A DNA stretch of 13,868 bases from Actinomycetota bacterium (lineage in GTDB: Bacteria > Actinomycetota > Acidimicrobiia > Acidimicrobiales > Microtrichaceae): contig JAFDWA010000020.1 of NCBI GenBank assembly GCA_018268735.1, positions 1-13,868 on the forward strand, in the 5' to 3' direction. The notes under the pieces are model-generated. The model made no database searches, was not told where the DNA came from, and worked only from the letters and a program-made list of their open reading frames with translations. Position numbers and translations under genes: made by a program. This document shows, piece by piece, positions 1 through 7,057 of this stretch. Position 1 is the stretch's first letter, and each line of letters opens with the position of its first letter.

Positions 1-157
1 CGGCTACCTCCTCGGCCCGAACGCGAGCGGTGCCGCCTACTCCCTCGGCGGGAGCTCGCTGCTCATCGCGGTCGGCGTCGCTCTGGAGACCATGAAGCAG
101 ATCGACAGCCAGCTGATGATGCGCAACTACGAAGGGTTCCTGTCGAGCAAGAGCTGA
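1..157 (+). CDS. secY: Preprotein translocase subunit SecY, C-terminal 51 residues (5' end outside window)
   Basis: The window opens inside this gene; the reading frame begins at base 2 and ends at TGA 155-157. The visible tail contains a hydrophobic stretch ([15 protein letters not shown]) and then a charged cytoplasmic end, [18 protein letters not shown]. The [14 protein letters not shown] type of ending is characteristic of SecY, the pore-forming membrane subunit of the Sec translocon, and corresponds to the end of the last transmembrane helix and the cytoplasmic tail. The gene directly precedes adk, the usual order at the end of the spc ribosomal protein operon. Only the last tenth or so of the protein can be seen, so the call rests on the tail motif and the neighbour. 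Confidence 0.93.
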   Translation, partial: GYLLGPNASGAAYSLGGSSLLIAVGVALETMKQIDSQLMMRNYEGFLSSKS

Positions 158-160
158 ACC

Positions 161-186
161 GCTCGGCGGCGCACGCCGCCCGGCGG
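161..186 (+). other. GC-rich inverted repeat between secY and adk
   Basis: GGCGGCG at 165-171 is complementary to CGCCGCC at 174-180, giving a strong hairpin with a very small loop. A competing pairing of CCGCC (176-180) with GGCGG (182-186) is possible. There is no T-rich tract after it, so it is not a classical intrinsic terminator. It may weaken read-through or shape the adk leader. In DNA this GC-rich, chance pairing is also possible. Confidence 0.3.
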
Positions 187-233
187 ACGGCGTGCTCACG
201 CCCGTGACGTCCCATCGTTCAGGGAGCACCGAC

Positions 234-902
234 TTGGCCTCACTCCGACTCATCGTCTTCGGCCGCCAGGGCGCCGGCAAGGGCACCCAGGCCGCGCGCC
301 TGGCCGCTCACTACGGCATCCCGCACATCTCGACCGGCGACATGCTGCGCGCCGCCGCTGCGTCGGGCACGGAGTTCGGTGGCCGGGTCAAGGAGATCAT
401 GGACTCGGGCTCGCTCGTGTCCGACGAGGTGATGGAGGGGGTCGTCGCTGAGCGCCTCGGCGAGCCGGACGCAGCGAGGGGGTTCCTCCTCGACGGCTAT
501 CCCCGCACGCCCGGACAGGCGGAGTACCTGCAGACGCTCCTGGCTCCCGAGGGCATCGACCTCGCGATCAACCTCGAGGTCCCCGAGGAGGTCGTCGTCG
601 AGCGCATCACCGGTCGGCGTGTCTGCGTCAGCTGCGGCACGACCTACGCGGTCGGTCGGGACGCGTCGGCCGGTTCCGGTGTGTGCGCCAAGTGCGGCGG
701 GAGCGTCGTGCAGCGCGAGGACGACACAGAGGACGCCGTGCGACGCCGACTGGCGCTGTACGCCTCGTCGACCGAGCCGCTGCTGTCGTGGTTCCGAGGC
801 CATGACCTGCTCCTCGACGTCGACGGGGTCGGCGAACCCGACGCCATCGCGGCGTCGCTGATCGCCGGCATCGACGACCGGGTCGGGTCGGGACCTGACT
901 GA
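234..902 (+). CDS. adk: Adenylate kinase with zinc-type LID
   Basis: Catalyses AMP + ATP = 2 ADP in the cytoplasm. From the chosen TTG start the protein has 222 residues, the usual size. A Walker A loop GRQGAGKGT lies at residues 10-18, followed by STGDMLRAA (about 33-41) for AMP binding and LLDGYPRTPGQAEYL (about 85-99). The LID holds two CxxC pairs, C131/C134 and C151/C154, the arrangement that binds structural zinc in many Gram-positive enzymes. The TTG at 234 is preferred because AGGGAG lies at 221-226 with a 7-base spacer and the conserved fold begins at once (ASLRLIVFG). A GTG at 192 is in frame but would add 14 unconserved residues and has no good ribosome site. It follows secY and ends 46 bases before the oppositely oriented pilin operon. 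map, the usual next gene, is absent. Confidence 0.95.
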   Translation: MASLRLIVFGRQGAGKGTQAARLAAHYGIPHISTGDMLRAAAASGTEFGGRVKEIMDSGSLVSDEVMEGVVAERLGEPDAARGFLLDGYPRTPGQAEYLQTLLAPEGIDLAINLEVPEEVVVERITGRRVCVSCGTTYAVGRDASAGSGVCAKCGGSVVQREDDTEDAVRRRLALYASSTEPLLSWFRGHDLLLDVDGVGEPDAIAASLIAGIDDRVGSGPD

Positions 903-933
903 CGTCCAGGCCGACGCCGCGTTGCGAGCGGCC

Positions 934-948
934 GTCCCGCATCGGGAC
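934..948. terminator. Hairpin in the gap between convergent adk and the pilin operon
   Basis: GTCCCG (934-939) pairs perfectly with CGGGAC (943-948) around a CAT loop. It lies between the adk stop (902) and the end of the oppositely read pilX-like gene, just touching that gene's TAG codon (948-950). A symmetric hairpin between convergent genes suits a bidirectional transcription stop, but there is no T tract on either side. The role is inferred from position only. Confidence 0.35.
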
Positions 949-3812
949 TACGACGGTGGCGGAGCGCATTCGTCGGCAGCGCACAGCTCCCACTCGAGGA
1001 TGTCGATCCCACGTCCGGGTGACACGACGCCTGTGTCCGGATCGCGGTCTGAGATGGTCGCCGTGACGTAGCCGCGGAGCTGGCTGCCGATCCGCGCCTC
1101 GAGCCGCACTGCCCGAGTGGCCGGGACTGCGGGGCTGCAGCACAGGGTCCCCATCTGCGCCGTCGGCGCCATGTCGCTGCCCAGGCCGTGCACGACGAGC
1201 TCGTCGGCGATGAGCGGTTGGGTCTGTTCGACCTCGCCTCTCCAGCGGACGTCGAGATCGGTCGCGGGGATCAGGACCCTGCCGGTCGACAGGAAGCTCG
1301 ATCCGTGCGCGTCGTCGGTGGTGATCTGCGCGTTCGGAGGTGGGCCGAGGTAGGTGTCGGTCGAGGCAGCCAACTGCACCCGACTGACGGTCGGGTGCAT
1401 CCACACCTGGCATGGGTTGTTGGTGAGCGACTTCTCCGGGGTGCAGGCGAAGCGGACGTCCATCGCCAGCGATGATCCCTTGATGGAGGCGGCGTCGGGG
1501 AAGCGCGACTGGCAGTCCGTGGAGCGGTACATGTCGAACGCGGTGTCCTGGGAGGTGGTCACGAAGATCGGGAAGGTGGCCGAGCAGCTCAGCGTCCCCT
1601 TGGTCAGCGTGAACGTGGTGCTCCCCTCGTCGTAGAAGCCGCCCTCGAGGATCGCCCGCTGGCTGACGAGGACGTCGAGCGAACGCAGGTGCGCCGCATC
1701 GGGGAGCTGCGTCGAACCCGTCGTGGTCGTGATGTTGTCGAGCTGCAGGTGATAGGAGCGATCGATGGCCGAATCGTTGCCACGTCGTGCCTGGCAGTAG
1801 CCACGAGCCCTCGTCGTCGGGGTGCAAGGATCCCCGCGAGGGGGTGCGGGGGTCAGGTCGTAGTTGATCTCAGCCGCTGGTGCCGAGCCCGACGCGACGT
1901 TCGCTGCGTTGAGCCAGTCGCCCTGTCCACCCGTCGTCCTGGTCGACGAGGTGGCCGGCGCTCCGACCCATGCGTTGGCGCGGAGCGAGACGTCGGTCAA
2001 GCGCAGGGTGTCGACGTACGGGCAGCCGAGGATGCCGAGGCAGCTGAAGTCGAACCAGATCGCCACGGAGATCTGCGCCTGGTCGAGTTGGGACTCGTTG
2101 GTGAGTGCCGCGGAGCAGCCCGGCGCGGCGACTGGGTCCCGCAGGTCGTAGGCAGCCGGATGCTCCCGTCCGCCGGGGAGCCCGGTGTAGTCACCGGTGC
2201 ACACCGGAGTCGATGCCCCCTTCGGTTGGACCGAGATGCGGACGTGACGCCAACTGCTGCCGACGTTGCCGTTCTCCTCCGAACCCGAGATGTAGAGGCG
2301 CAGCGACGTGAGCGGCGCGGTCGAGCTGCTGCGCCATGTGGTCGTGAAGGTCTGCTTCGATGTCGTGCACGTCGTTGCGGAGCCGGTGCAGGCGAACTGG
2401 CGACTGGTTGCGACGACACCGTCGGATGCGGGCGCGATCAGGTTCGCCGTCGGCGAGAAGTCCGTGGAGGCCACCGAGACCGGCCGATCGTCGGTCGGAG
2501 CTGCATCTGTCTGCACGACCGCTGGATACGCGGTGCCGCTCGGTGACGTCGCGGGGCAGATGGCGAGCCGACCTCGACGATGGGCTATCGCGGTCCGACC
2601 GGTGAGCGAGATCGATGCCCCTGACACGCCGGGGTCACACGCCAGCGGGAAGTCGCTGATCGCCGCGCCGGCGGAGGTCGACCATCCTCGTGGTGCCCCG
2701 AACACGACCTTGGCAGTGGGATCGTCGATGACGAGGCGGTGCCGGTCCGCCGACGGCGCGACCGCGTCGTCCACGTCGAGCGAGTAGGTCCCGGGCTGGA
2801 ACCAGAACGTGCGCCCGGGGCAACCCGAGCCGTCGAGCATCCTGTTGAGGGCAGCGGTCGCCGTGCGGTCGTAGGTGCCCGGGGAGAGCGTGATGACGTT
2901 CTGGCCGCTCGGGCACGCCGGGACGACGGGGTGCGTCGAGGACACGGGGAACGGTGGGGTGGATCCGATCGGATCCGGATCGATGAGACGGGATGCCGGG
3001 TCGTTGCAGATCGGATCGATGTCAGCGTCGAGCACCCGGAGCCCGGATGCTCCCCACGGATGCGTGCGTCCGAGCACGCCGCAGGCCCCGCCACCTTGCG
3101 CGGAGAAGGGTCCGGGCAGTCCCTGGGTGTACTGGCCGCCTACTTGGATCGCGGCAGGAGCCTCGACCGGGTTCCGGGCGACGGCAGCGGTTCGGGCGAC
3201 CTGGACGTCTGCTGCCAGGCGCAGCGGGAGCGCCCCGCTGTGCACGAGCGTCGGACCTGACGCGATGAGCTGCGAGCCCGATGTCAACCAGGGGAGCACA
3301 CCGATCGTCATCTGCCAGGGGAAGCATCCCGGACCCGGATCGCCTGCGCTGCAGTTGGTGGACCACTTCACAGCGCCGAGGTACGGCGTCGCACCGACGA
3401 TGTCGACGGTGCCCCCTGGCTTCGTGGACGCGATCGCTCCGGTGTCGAGCGCCGGTTCGGGGGAGCAGGTGACGTCGATGTCCACGTCGTTGTCCGGATT
3501 CGCGTCGCCCTGGTCGAAGGCGAGGCTGTGGACTGCGGGGAGCGACCCCTGCGCGCACGGATCGGTGGTGCCTGTCGCGGAAGGGTTCACCTCCATCTGT
3601 GTCAGCGCCGCGGTGAGCGCACCGTCGGCCGCACGTCGCTCGGCTGCGATCCGGTCCAGCGCCGCGACCGTTCGCGCCGTGGTCATCGACATGGTCAGGA
3701 GTGCGGCGATCGCTGCACCGGTGAGCGCGATCAGCCCGAGGACCAGGAGCAGCGCGTACCCGCCCTGCCGGCTCGCCCGGTCGACGAGTGCGGGGGAGGA
3801 TGGCGCGCTCAT
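948..3812 (-). CDS. Large Cys-rich PilX-like modular pilin (954 aa)
   Basis: Not recognised as a named gene. Residues 1-18 are a leader ending QGG, followed by YALLLVLGLIALTGAAIAA, a single hydrophobic helix (about 19-43) and then an amphipathic continuation (RTVAALDRIAAERRAADGAL). This matches a type III signal cut by prepilin peptidase. Position +5 is Leu, not Glu, as known for PilX/GspK-like minor pilins. The rest (about 80-954) is a very large exported region, Ser/Thr/Pro-rich, predicted beta-rich, with about 26 cysteines. Two short stretches look alike: SPGTYDRT near 310 and QPGTYSLD near 339. Two segments, about 470-615 and 685-820, may be related beta-sandwich modules; this is an eye judgement. 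The ATG at 3812 overlaps the preceding stop (ATGA), implying translational coupling. PilX proteins are usually under 250 residues, so this is greatly enlarged. A tip adhesin role is inference. Confidence 0.8.
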   Translation of the reverse strand: MSAPSSPALVDRASRQGGYALLLVLGLIALTGAAIAALLTMSMTTARTVAALDRIAAERRAADGALTAALTQMEVNPSATGTTDPCAQGSLPAVHSLAFDQGDANPDNDVDIDVTCSPEPALDTGAIASTKPGGTVDIVGATPYLGAVKWSTNCSAGDPGPGCFPWQMTIGVLPWLTSGSQLIASGPTLVHSGALPLRLAADVQVARTAAVARNPVEAPAAIQVGGQYTQGLPGPFSAQGGGACGVLGRTHPWGASGLRVLDADIDPICNDPASRLIDPDPIGSTPPFPVSSTHPVVPACPSGQNVITLSPGTYDRTATAALNRMLDGSGCPGRTFWFQPGTYSLDVDDAVAPSADRHRLVIDDPTAKVVFGAPRGWSTSAGAAISDFPLACDPGVSGASISLTGRTAIAHRRGRLAICPATSPSGTAYPAVVQTDAAPTDDRPVSVASTDFSPTANLIAPASDGVVATSRQFACTGSATTCTTSKQTFTTTWRSSSTAPLTSLRLYISGSEENGNVGSSWRHVRISVQPKGASTPVCTGDYTGLPGGREHPAAYDLRDPVAAPGCSAALTNESQLDQAQISVAIWFDFSCLGILGCPYVDTLRLTDVSLRANAWVGAPATSSTRTTGGQGDWLNAANVASGSAPAAEINYDLTPAPPRGDPCTPTTRARGYCQARRGNDSAIDRSYHLQLDNITTTTGSTQLPDAAHLRSLDVLVSQRAILEGGFYDEGSTTFTLTKGTLSCSATFPIFVTTSQDTAFDMYRSTDCQSRFPDAASIKGSSLAMDVRFACTPEKSLTNNPCQVWMHPTVSRVQLAASTDTYLGPPPNAQITTDDAHGSSFLSTGRVLIPATDLDVRWRGEVEQTQPLIADELVVHGLGSDMAPTAQMGTLCCSPAVPATRAVRLEARIGSQLRGYVTATISDRDPDTGVVSPGRGIDILEWELCAADECAPPPS

Positions 3813-5560
3813 CGCTGCTTCCACGGTGAGGGTGCGCTCGTGATGCCGGCGACCGTGACGCTGACCCGCGCCTGGAACTTGATCGCCCATCCGCACGTCG
3901 TCGTCCCGGGGTAGTTGAAGCTGGTCCCAGTCACGACGTAGGTGTGGTTCGTGACGACGGTGCCGCCGGCGCACCAGGCATCGGTCTCCTCGATGACCAC
4001 GGTGTAGGACTGCGCTGAGGTGACCGCCGGCCAGGACACCATCCAGCTTCCGGACCCGCCCCAGGTCGGCGCGGCGGGAGCCTGCGGTGCCACCCGGAAC
4101 TGCCGTGTTGCCGTCGCCGTCTGGTGGTCTTCGTCGGTCACCGTGAGGGTCACGTCGTAGGTGCCGGGCCCGAGCGATGCGGTGACCGCCATGACGGGCT
4201 TGTCGATCGACGAGGTGAACACGGTCGTCCCGGATCTGGCGACGGTCCAGCTCCATCCTGTGACGTGTCCGTCCTGGACGTCGGGATCGTTGGCGACGGG
4301 GATCAGGTTGACGTTGACGGTCGGATGGGCGCTGCCGATCTCACCGATCAACGGTGATCCGCCACCGGGATCGGTCGCCTGTTGGTCCGACGTCACCGTG
4401 ATGGATGCAGTGGGCGGGCGGCCCGAGAGCATCAGCGAGATCGTGGTCGAAGACGAGTCGCCGTCGTCATCGGTCACGATCAACTCGACGTTGCGGAGAC
4501 CGAGGGTGGTACCAGCGGGGAACCGGTGGGTGATGCTCGGGCTCGTGGTCGTCTGCGTGGCTCCGGAGCCGAAGTTCCACGAGTAGGACACGACGTGGCC
4601 ATCCGGGTCGCTCGATGCGCTCGCATCGAACGAGAAGGTGGTCGACAGGTCGCCGGATGTCGGGCTCGACGATGCGGCAGCGACCGGGACCTGGTTGACG
4701 ACGGTGATCGTGACGAACGTCGTGTTGGTCGCGCCGCTCGAGTCGGTCACGGTCAGCACCACGGGGTACTGGCCGGCCCGGGTGAAGGTCCACGCGGTCG
4801 CGACGCCGGTTCCGGTCTGTCCTCCGGGGAACTCCCATTCCCACGATGCGATCGGACCCTCGCGGTCGGTGGAGCTCGCACCCGAGAAGTTGACCGTGCC
4901 GCCCTTGGGCACAGATGTCTGGTCCGTGGTGATCCGTGCCCGAGGTGGGCGGTTCCCGGTCGCCCCACCCGTGACCGGGTCCAGGTCGACGCGTCGCGTC
5001 GCGGTGACCGCGAGTGGGTGGGTGGAACCGACCGGCGTCGTGGTCATCTCGACCCGTCGGCAGGCATCCGGCCCGGTGGCCGGGATGCAGCGAGCCGAGC
5101 TGGACCCGCTGACGACGGCGGCCAGACGTCGCTGCGAGGACATCGCCCCGTTGTCGATGCACCGTCGCCGTACGAGCGTCGTCTCGACCCGACCCGACGG
5201 GCCGGTGCGGCTCAACTCGACGTATGCCGTGCGGAGCAGCGGATCGTCGCCGGAGCGGACCGCGAGCACGACCCGGCCAGTGCCGGGTGCCGTCGGTGAG
5301 CAGTCCAGCGGGGAGGAGGTGGTGACATCGAGTGCCCCTGCGACATCCTTGGGGAACCAGGTGTCGATGAACGCAGATGCCGTGGCGCGCTGCATCACGT
5401 CGTGGGTGCGACCCTCCTCCGCGAGTGCGAGCAGCCCCCACATCGTCAAGGGCACCACGATCATCGTGGAGAGCCCGATGCTGAGGAGCACCTCGACGAG
5501 GGTCATGCCGGCCTGACCACGTCCACGGGCTGTGGTACCGGCCGGAGCGGACGCGCTCAC
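3809..5560 (-). CDS. PilW-like prepilin with three PKD-type repeats and an Fn3-like end (583 aa)
   Basis: Not recognised as a named gene. An 18-residue leader ends in GQAG, followed by MTLVEVLLSIGLSTMIVVPL: the prepilin peptidase site with Glu at +5 and the N-terminal pilin helix (about 19-46). Residues 47-200 form a pilin-like domain with four or more cysteines. Three Ig-like repeats of PKD type follow at about 204-288, 290-378 and 381-490, shown by FSGASSTDREG...WEWEF, FDASASSDPDG...YSWNF and ANDPDVQDG...WSWTV, each ending in a VTD strand (LTVTDSSG, LIVTDDDG, LTVTDEDH). A final module, about 494-578, resembles fibronectin III (PAAPTW...VSWPAV...SYTVVI). The GTG start at 5560 overlaps the upstream stop as GTGA; another GTG lies one codon earlier. 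Ordinary PilW proteins lack these repeats. PKD domains usually mediate extracellular protein or glycan contacts, so adhesion is a reasonable inference. Confidence 0.83.
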   Translation of the reverse strand: MSASAPAGTTARGRGQAGMTLVEVLLSIGLSTMIVVPLTMWGLLALAEEGRTHDVMQRATASAFIDTWFPKDVAGALDVTTSSPLDCSPTAPGTGRVVLAVRSGDDPLLRTAYVELSRTGPSGRVETTLVRRRCIDNGAMSSQRRLAAVVSGSSSARCIPATGPDACRRVEMTTTPVGSTHPLAVTATRRVDLDPVTGGATGNRPPRARITTDQTSVPKGGTVNFSGASSTDREGPIASWEWEFPGGQTGTGVATAWTFTRAGQYPVVLTVTDSSGATNTTFVTITVVNQVPVAAASSSPTSGDLSTTFSFDASASSDPDGHVVSYSWNFGSGATQTTTSPSITHRFPAGTTLGLRNVELIVTDDDGDSSSTTISLMLSGRPPTASITVTSDQQATDPGGGSPLIGEIGSAHPTVNVNLIPVANDPDVQDGHVTGWSWTVARSGTTVFTSSIDKPVMAVTASLGPGTYDVTLTVTDEDHQTATATRQFRVAPQAPAAPTWGGSGSWMVSWPAVTSAQSYTVVIEETDAWCAGGTVVTNHTYVVTGTSFNYPGTTTCGWAIKFQARVSVTVAGITSAPSPWKQR

Positions 5561-6024
5561 CACGGGACCTTGACCACCTGCGCATCGAACGATCTCCGGT
5601 TCGACGACGCACGCACGCTGATCCGCTGGGCCCGGGTCCCATCGGTCGGGCACGTCGCATCGAACGAGGCGCGTGCAGCGTTCCAGTACTCGACTCGGGT
5701 CACCGACAGCGTGACGCCGCGTGGCGGGTCGAACGGCGTTGCGGACGTGGCCTCGGCGTTGCTCCAAGCCTGAGCGTCCGGGCCCCCGCCGGGGCCGCAG
5801 GCGATCCAGGTGATCTGCTTGAGGGATTCGCCGTAGCCGTTCGCAGCGCTGGAGAGCTGCTGGCGATCGGCGGTCGCTCGACTCGTGGCGACCAGGGTGA
5901 ACAGGGCCTGTGCGAGTGCGAGCACCGTCAGCGACGCGAGCACCAGGGCGACGAGCACCTCGACGAGTCCGACACCGGACTGGTCGCATGCTCGGACTCG
6001 CGGTTCGCCTTCGTCCCGTGCCAC
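5557..6024 (-). CDS. PilV-like minor prepilin (155 aa), first gene of the pilin operon
   Basis: A small prepilin: a 17-residue charged leader ending in DQSG, then [25 protein letters not shown] with Glu at +5, the hallmark of type IV pilin-like proteins processed by PilD-type peptidase. A globular domain of about 110 residues follows, with few cysteines and no extra module. Size and order (PilV-, PilW-, PilX-like) match the minor-pilin set that primes type IV pilus assembly in other bacteria. The GTG at 6024 is preferred because GGAGGGG precedes it on the - strand (6037-6031) with a 6-8 base gap. An ATG at 6039 is in frame but has no ribosome site and overlaps that motif. It overlaps the next gene by GTGA. 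Subfamily assignment is by position and general features. Confidence 0.82.
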   Translation of the reverse strand: MARDEGEPRVRACDQSGVGLVEVLVALVLASLTVLALAQALFTLVATSRATADRQQLSSAANGYGESLKQITWIACGPGGGPDAQAWSNAEATSATPFDPPRGVTLSVTRVEYWNAARASFDATCPTDGTRAQRISVRASSNRRSFDAQVVKVPW

Positions 6025-6122
6025 GGCGATCCCCTCCATCCGTCGCCAGCCGGTCGCTTGTCGGATCGAGCCTCCTACCACTGCATGTGCCAGGTCAACA
6101 GATGTCGGCCGAAATGTTCCGA

Positions 6123-6137
6123 ACGCCCTTCGGGCGT
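6123..6137. other. Small GC hairpin in the divergent gap between the pilin operon and infA
   Basis: ACGCCC (6123-6128) pairs with GGGCGT (6132-6137) around TTC. It lies between the start of the pilin operon (6024, read leftward) and the infA promoter (6168-6196, read rightward). It could separate the two units or mark an operator; nothing in the sequence distinguishes these. The rest of the 250-base gap holds no gene that I can see. Confidence 0.3.
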
Positions 6138-6167
6138 CGTGATCGCGAGAAGGAGGTGGGAGCGCCT

Positions 6168-6196
6168 TTGATCGCGACCGACCGGTGGCATATATT
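6168..6196 (+). promoter_or_regulatory. Promoter of the infA-rpmJ-rpsM... operon
   Basis: TTGATC (6168-6173) and TATATT (6191-6196) are separated by exactly 17 bases and match the housekeeping sigma consensus well; the -10 differs from TATAAT at one position. It is one of the few AT-rich spots in the window. A start near 6203 would leave a leader of about 73 bases before infA. It explains how the downstream ribosomal genes are expressed although the pilin block separates them from secY-adk. Confidence 0.75.
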
Positions 6197-6262
6197 TGCC
6201 CGTCGGCCGCCCGGGACCCGTCCACGGACGCGTCGTGCGACCCAGCCCTGTGGGGATCCATC

Positions 6263-6270
6263 AGGAGGAA
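6263..6270 (+). promoter_or_regulatory. Ribosome binding site that fixes the infA start at CTG
   Basis: AGGAGGAA at 6263-6270 is a near-perfect Shine-Dalgarno sequence. The last G of AGGAGG lies 7 bases before the CTG at 6276. No ATG, GTG or TTG occurs in frame near this spacing, so the site points to CTG as the initiation codon. Confidence 0.8.
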
Positions 6271-6275
6271 CAGCT

Positions 6276-6500
6276 CTGCCCAAGCCCAAGGAAGACGCCA
6301 TCGTCCTGGAAGGGACGGTCATCGAACCGCTCCCCAACGCCATGTTCCGAGTCGAGCTCGAGAACGGGCACAAGGTGCTGGCGCACATCTCCGGGAAGAT
6401 GCGGATGCACTACATCCGGATCCTGCCGGGGGACAAGGTGCAGGTCGAGCTCACCCCCTACGACCTCTCGCGAGGTCGCATCACGTACCGCTACAAGTGA
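6276..6500 (+). CDS. infA: Translation initiation factor IF-1 (apparent CTG start)
   Basis: IF-1 binds the ribosomal A site on the 30S subunit during initiation, with IF-2 and IF-3. The 74-residue product is a single S1-type OB fold and is almost entirely the family consensus: [14 protein letters not shown] at the N-terminus, [20 protein letters not shown] in the middle, and [10 protein letters not shown] at the end. Family length is 71-74. Conservation begins right after the CTG at 6276, and a strong ribosome site is placed for that codon. The nearest in-frame alternatives are TTG at 6168 and GTG at 6156, which would add 36-40 unconserved Arg/Pro-rich residues and begin at or upstream of the -35 box of the promoter. 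The gene opens the second ribosomal block and is followed 30 bases later by rpmJ. A single-base sequencing error (ATG read as CTG) is the main alternative. Confidence 0.95.
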   Translation: MPKPKEDAIVLEGTVIEPLPNAMFRVELENGHKVLAHISGKMRMHYIRILPGDKVQVELTPYDLSRGRITYRYK

Positions 6501-6530
6501 CAACCACCCCTGAGTGATCGAGAACGTCGC

Positions 6531-6644
6531 ATGAAGGTCAAGCCCAGCGTCAAGAAGATCTGCGAGAAGTGCCGTGTCATCCGCCGCAACGGCCGGGTGA
6601 TGGTCATCTGCGACAACCCGCGTCACAAGCAGCGCCAGGGCTGA
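6531..6644 (+). CDS. rpmJ: 50S ribosomal protein L36
   Basis: A 37-residue protein starting [20 protein letters not shown] and ending NPRHKQRQG. It has the C-x2-C...C-x4-H zinc ribbon (CEKC, then CDNPRH) of the zinc-binding (C+) form of L36, a small basic protein at the base of the large subunit. Length is standard. It sits between infA and rpsM as in most bacteria. The ribosome site before the ATG is weak (CGAGAA), so expression probably depends on coupling to infA. Confidence 0.97.
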   Translation: MKVKPSVKKICEKCRVIRRNGRVMVICDNPRHKQRQG

Positions 6645-6679
6645 GCAGCTCGCCACCGAAGAGGAGCAGACACACTCAC

Positions 6680-7057
6680 ATGGCACGCATCGCCGGCGTC
6701 GACATCCCGCGGGAGAAGCGCCTCGTCATCTCGCTCACCTACATCTACGGCATCGGCCGCACCGCCTCGGAGGAGATCTGCGCCGCAGCGGAGATCGATC
6801 CCTCGACCCGGGTGCGCGACCTCACCGACGCCGAGGTGACCAAGCTGCGCTCGGTCATCGAGGAGGGCTACAAGGTCGAGGGCGACCTCCGTCGTGAGGT
6901 CAACCAGAACATCAAGCGCAAGATGGAGATCGGCTGCTACCAGGGCCTCCGCCATCGCCGTGGGCTCCCCGTTCGCGGTCAGCGCACCCACACGAACGCA
7001 CGGACCCGCAAGGGCCCGAAGAAGACCGTCGCCGGCAAGAAGAAGGTCCGCAAGTAA
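6680..7057 (+). CDS. rpsM: 30S ribosomal protein S13
   Basis: A 125-residue protein of the small-subunit head that contacts the P-site tRNA and forms bridges to the large subunit. It begins [21 protein letters not shown], carries the conserved IYGIGRTAS helix-hairpin segment, and has the [20 protein letters not shown] motif, ending in a lysine-rich tail ([10 protein letters not shown]). GAGGAG at 6661-6666 lies 13 bases before the ATG, rather far. The stop TAA overlaps the rpsK start by one base (TAATG), coupling the two. Confidence 0.98.
   Translation: MARIAGVDIPREKRLVISLTYIYGIGRTASEEICAAAEIDPSTRVRDLTDAEVTKLRSVIEEGYKVEGDLRREVNQNIKRKMEIGCYQGLRHRRGLPVRGQRTHTNARTRKGPKKTVAGKKKVRK

Noticed and set aside
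192..233. GTG 192 as the adk start
   Set aside because: It adds 14 unconserved residues and lacks a ribosome site, whereas TTG 234 has AGGGAG at a 7-base spacing and begins at the conserved fold.
2961..2976. Perfect 16-bp palindrome (GGATCCGATCGGATCC)
   Set aside because: It falls inside the PilX-like coding region where it encodes a DPDPIGS stretch; one copy in coding sequence is best explained by codon use.
3813..4256. Extension of the PilX-like frame upstream of ATG 3812
   Set aside because: It lies wholly within the PilW-like gene, is not conserved-looking, and would put sequence before the prepilin leader.
6025..6039. ATG 6039 as the start of the PilV-like gene
   Set aside because: No ribosome site precedes it, and the codon sits within the GGAGGGG that serves the GTG at 6024.
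6072..6098. Possible leftward promoter for the pilin operon (TTGACC at 6098-6093, TAGGAG at 6077-6072 on the - strand)
   Set aside because: The spacer is only 15 bases and the -10 lacks the final T, so it is too weak to annotate, although a promoter is expected in this gap.
6156..6275. In-frame upstream starts for infA (GTG 6156 after AGGAGG, or TTG 6168), adding 36-40 residues
   Set aside because: The added residues are Arg/Pro-rich and unlike any IF-1, and both codons lie at or before the well-formed promoter (6168-6196), so a transcript from it would not include them. The site at 6263 fits CTG 6276 better.
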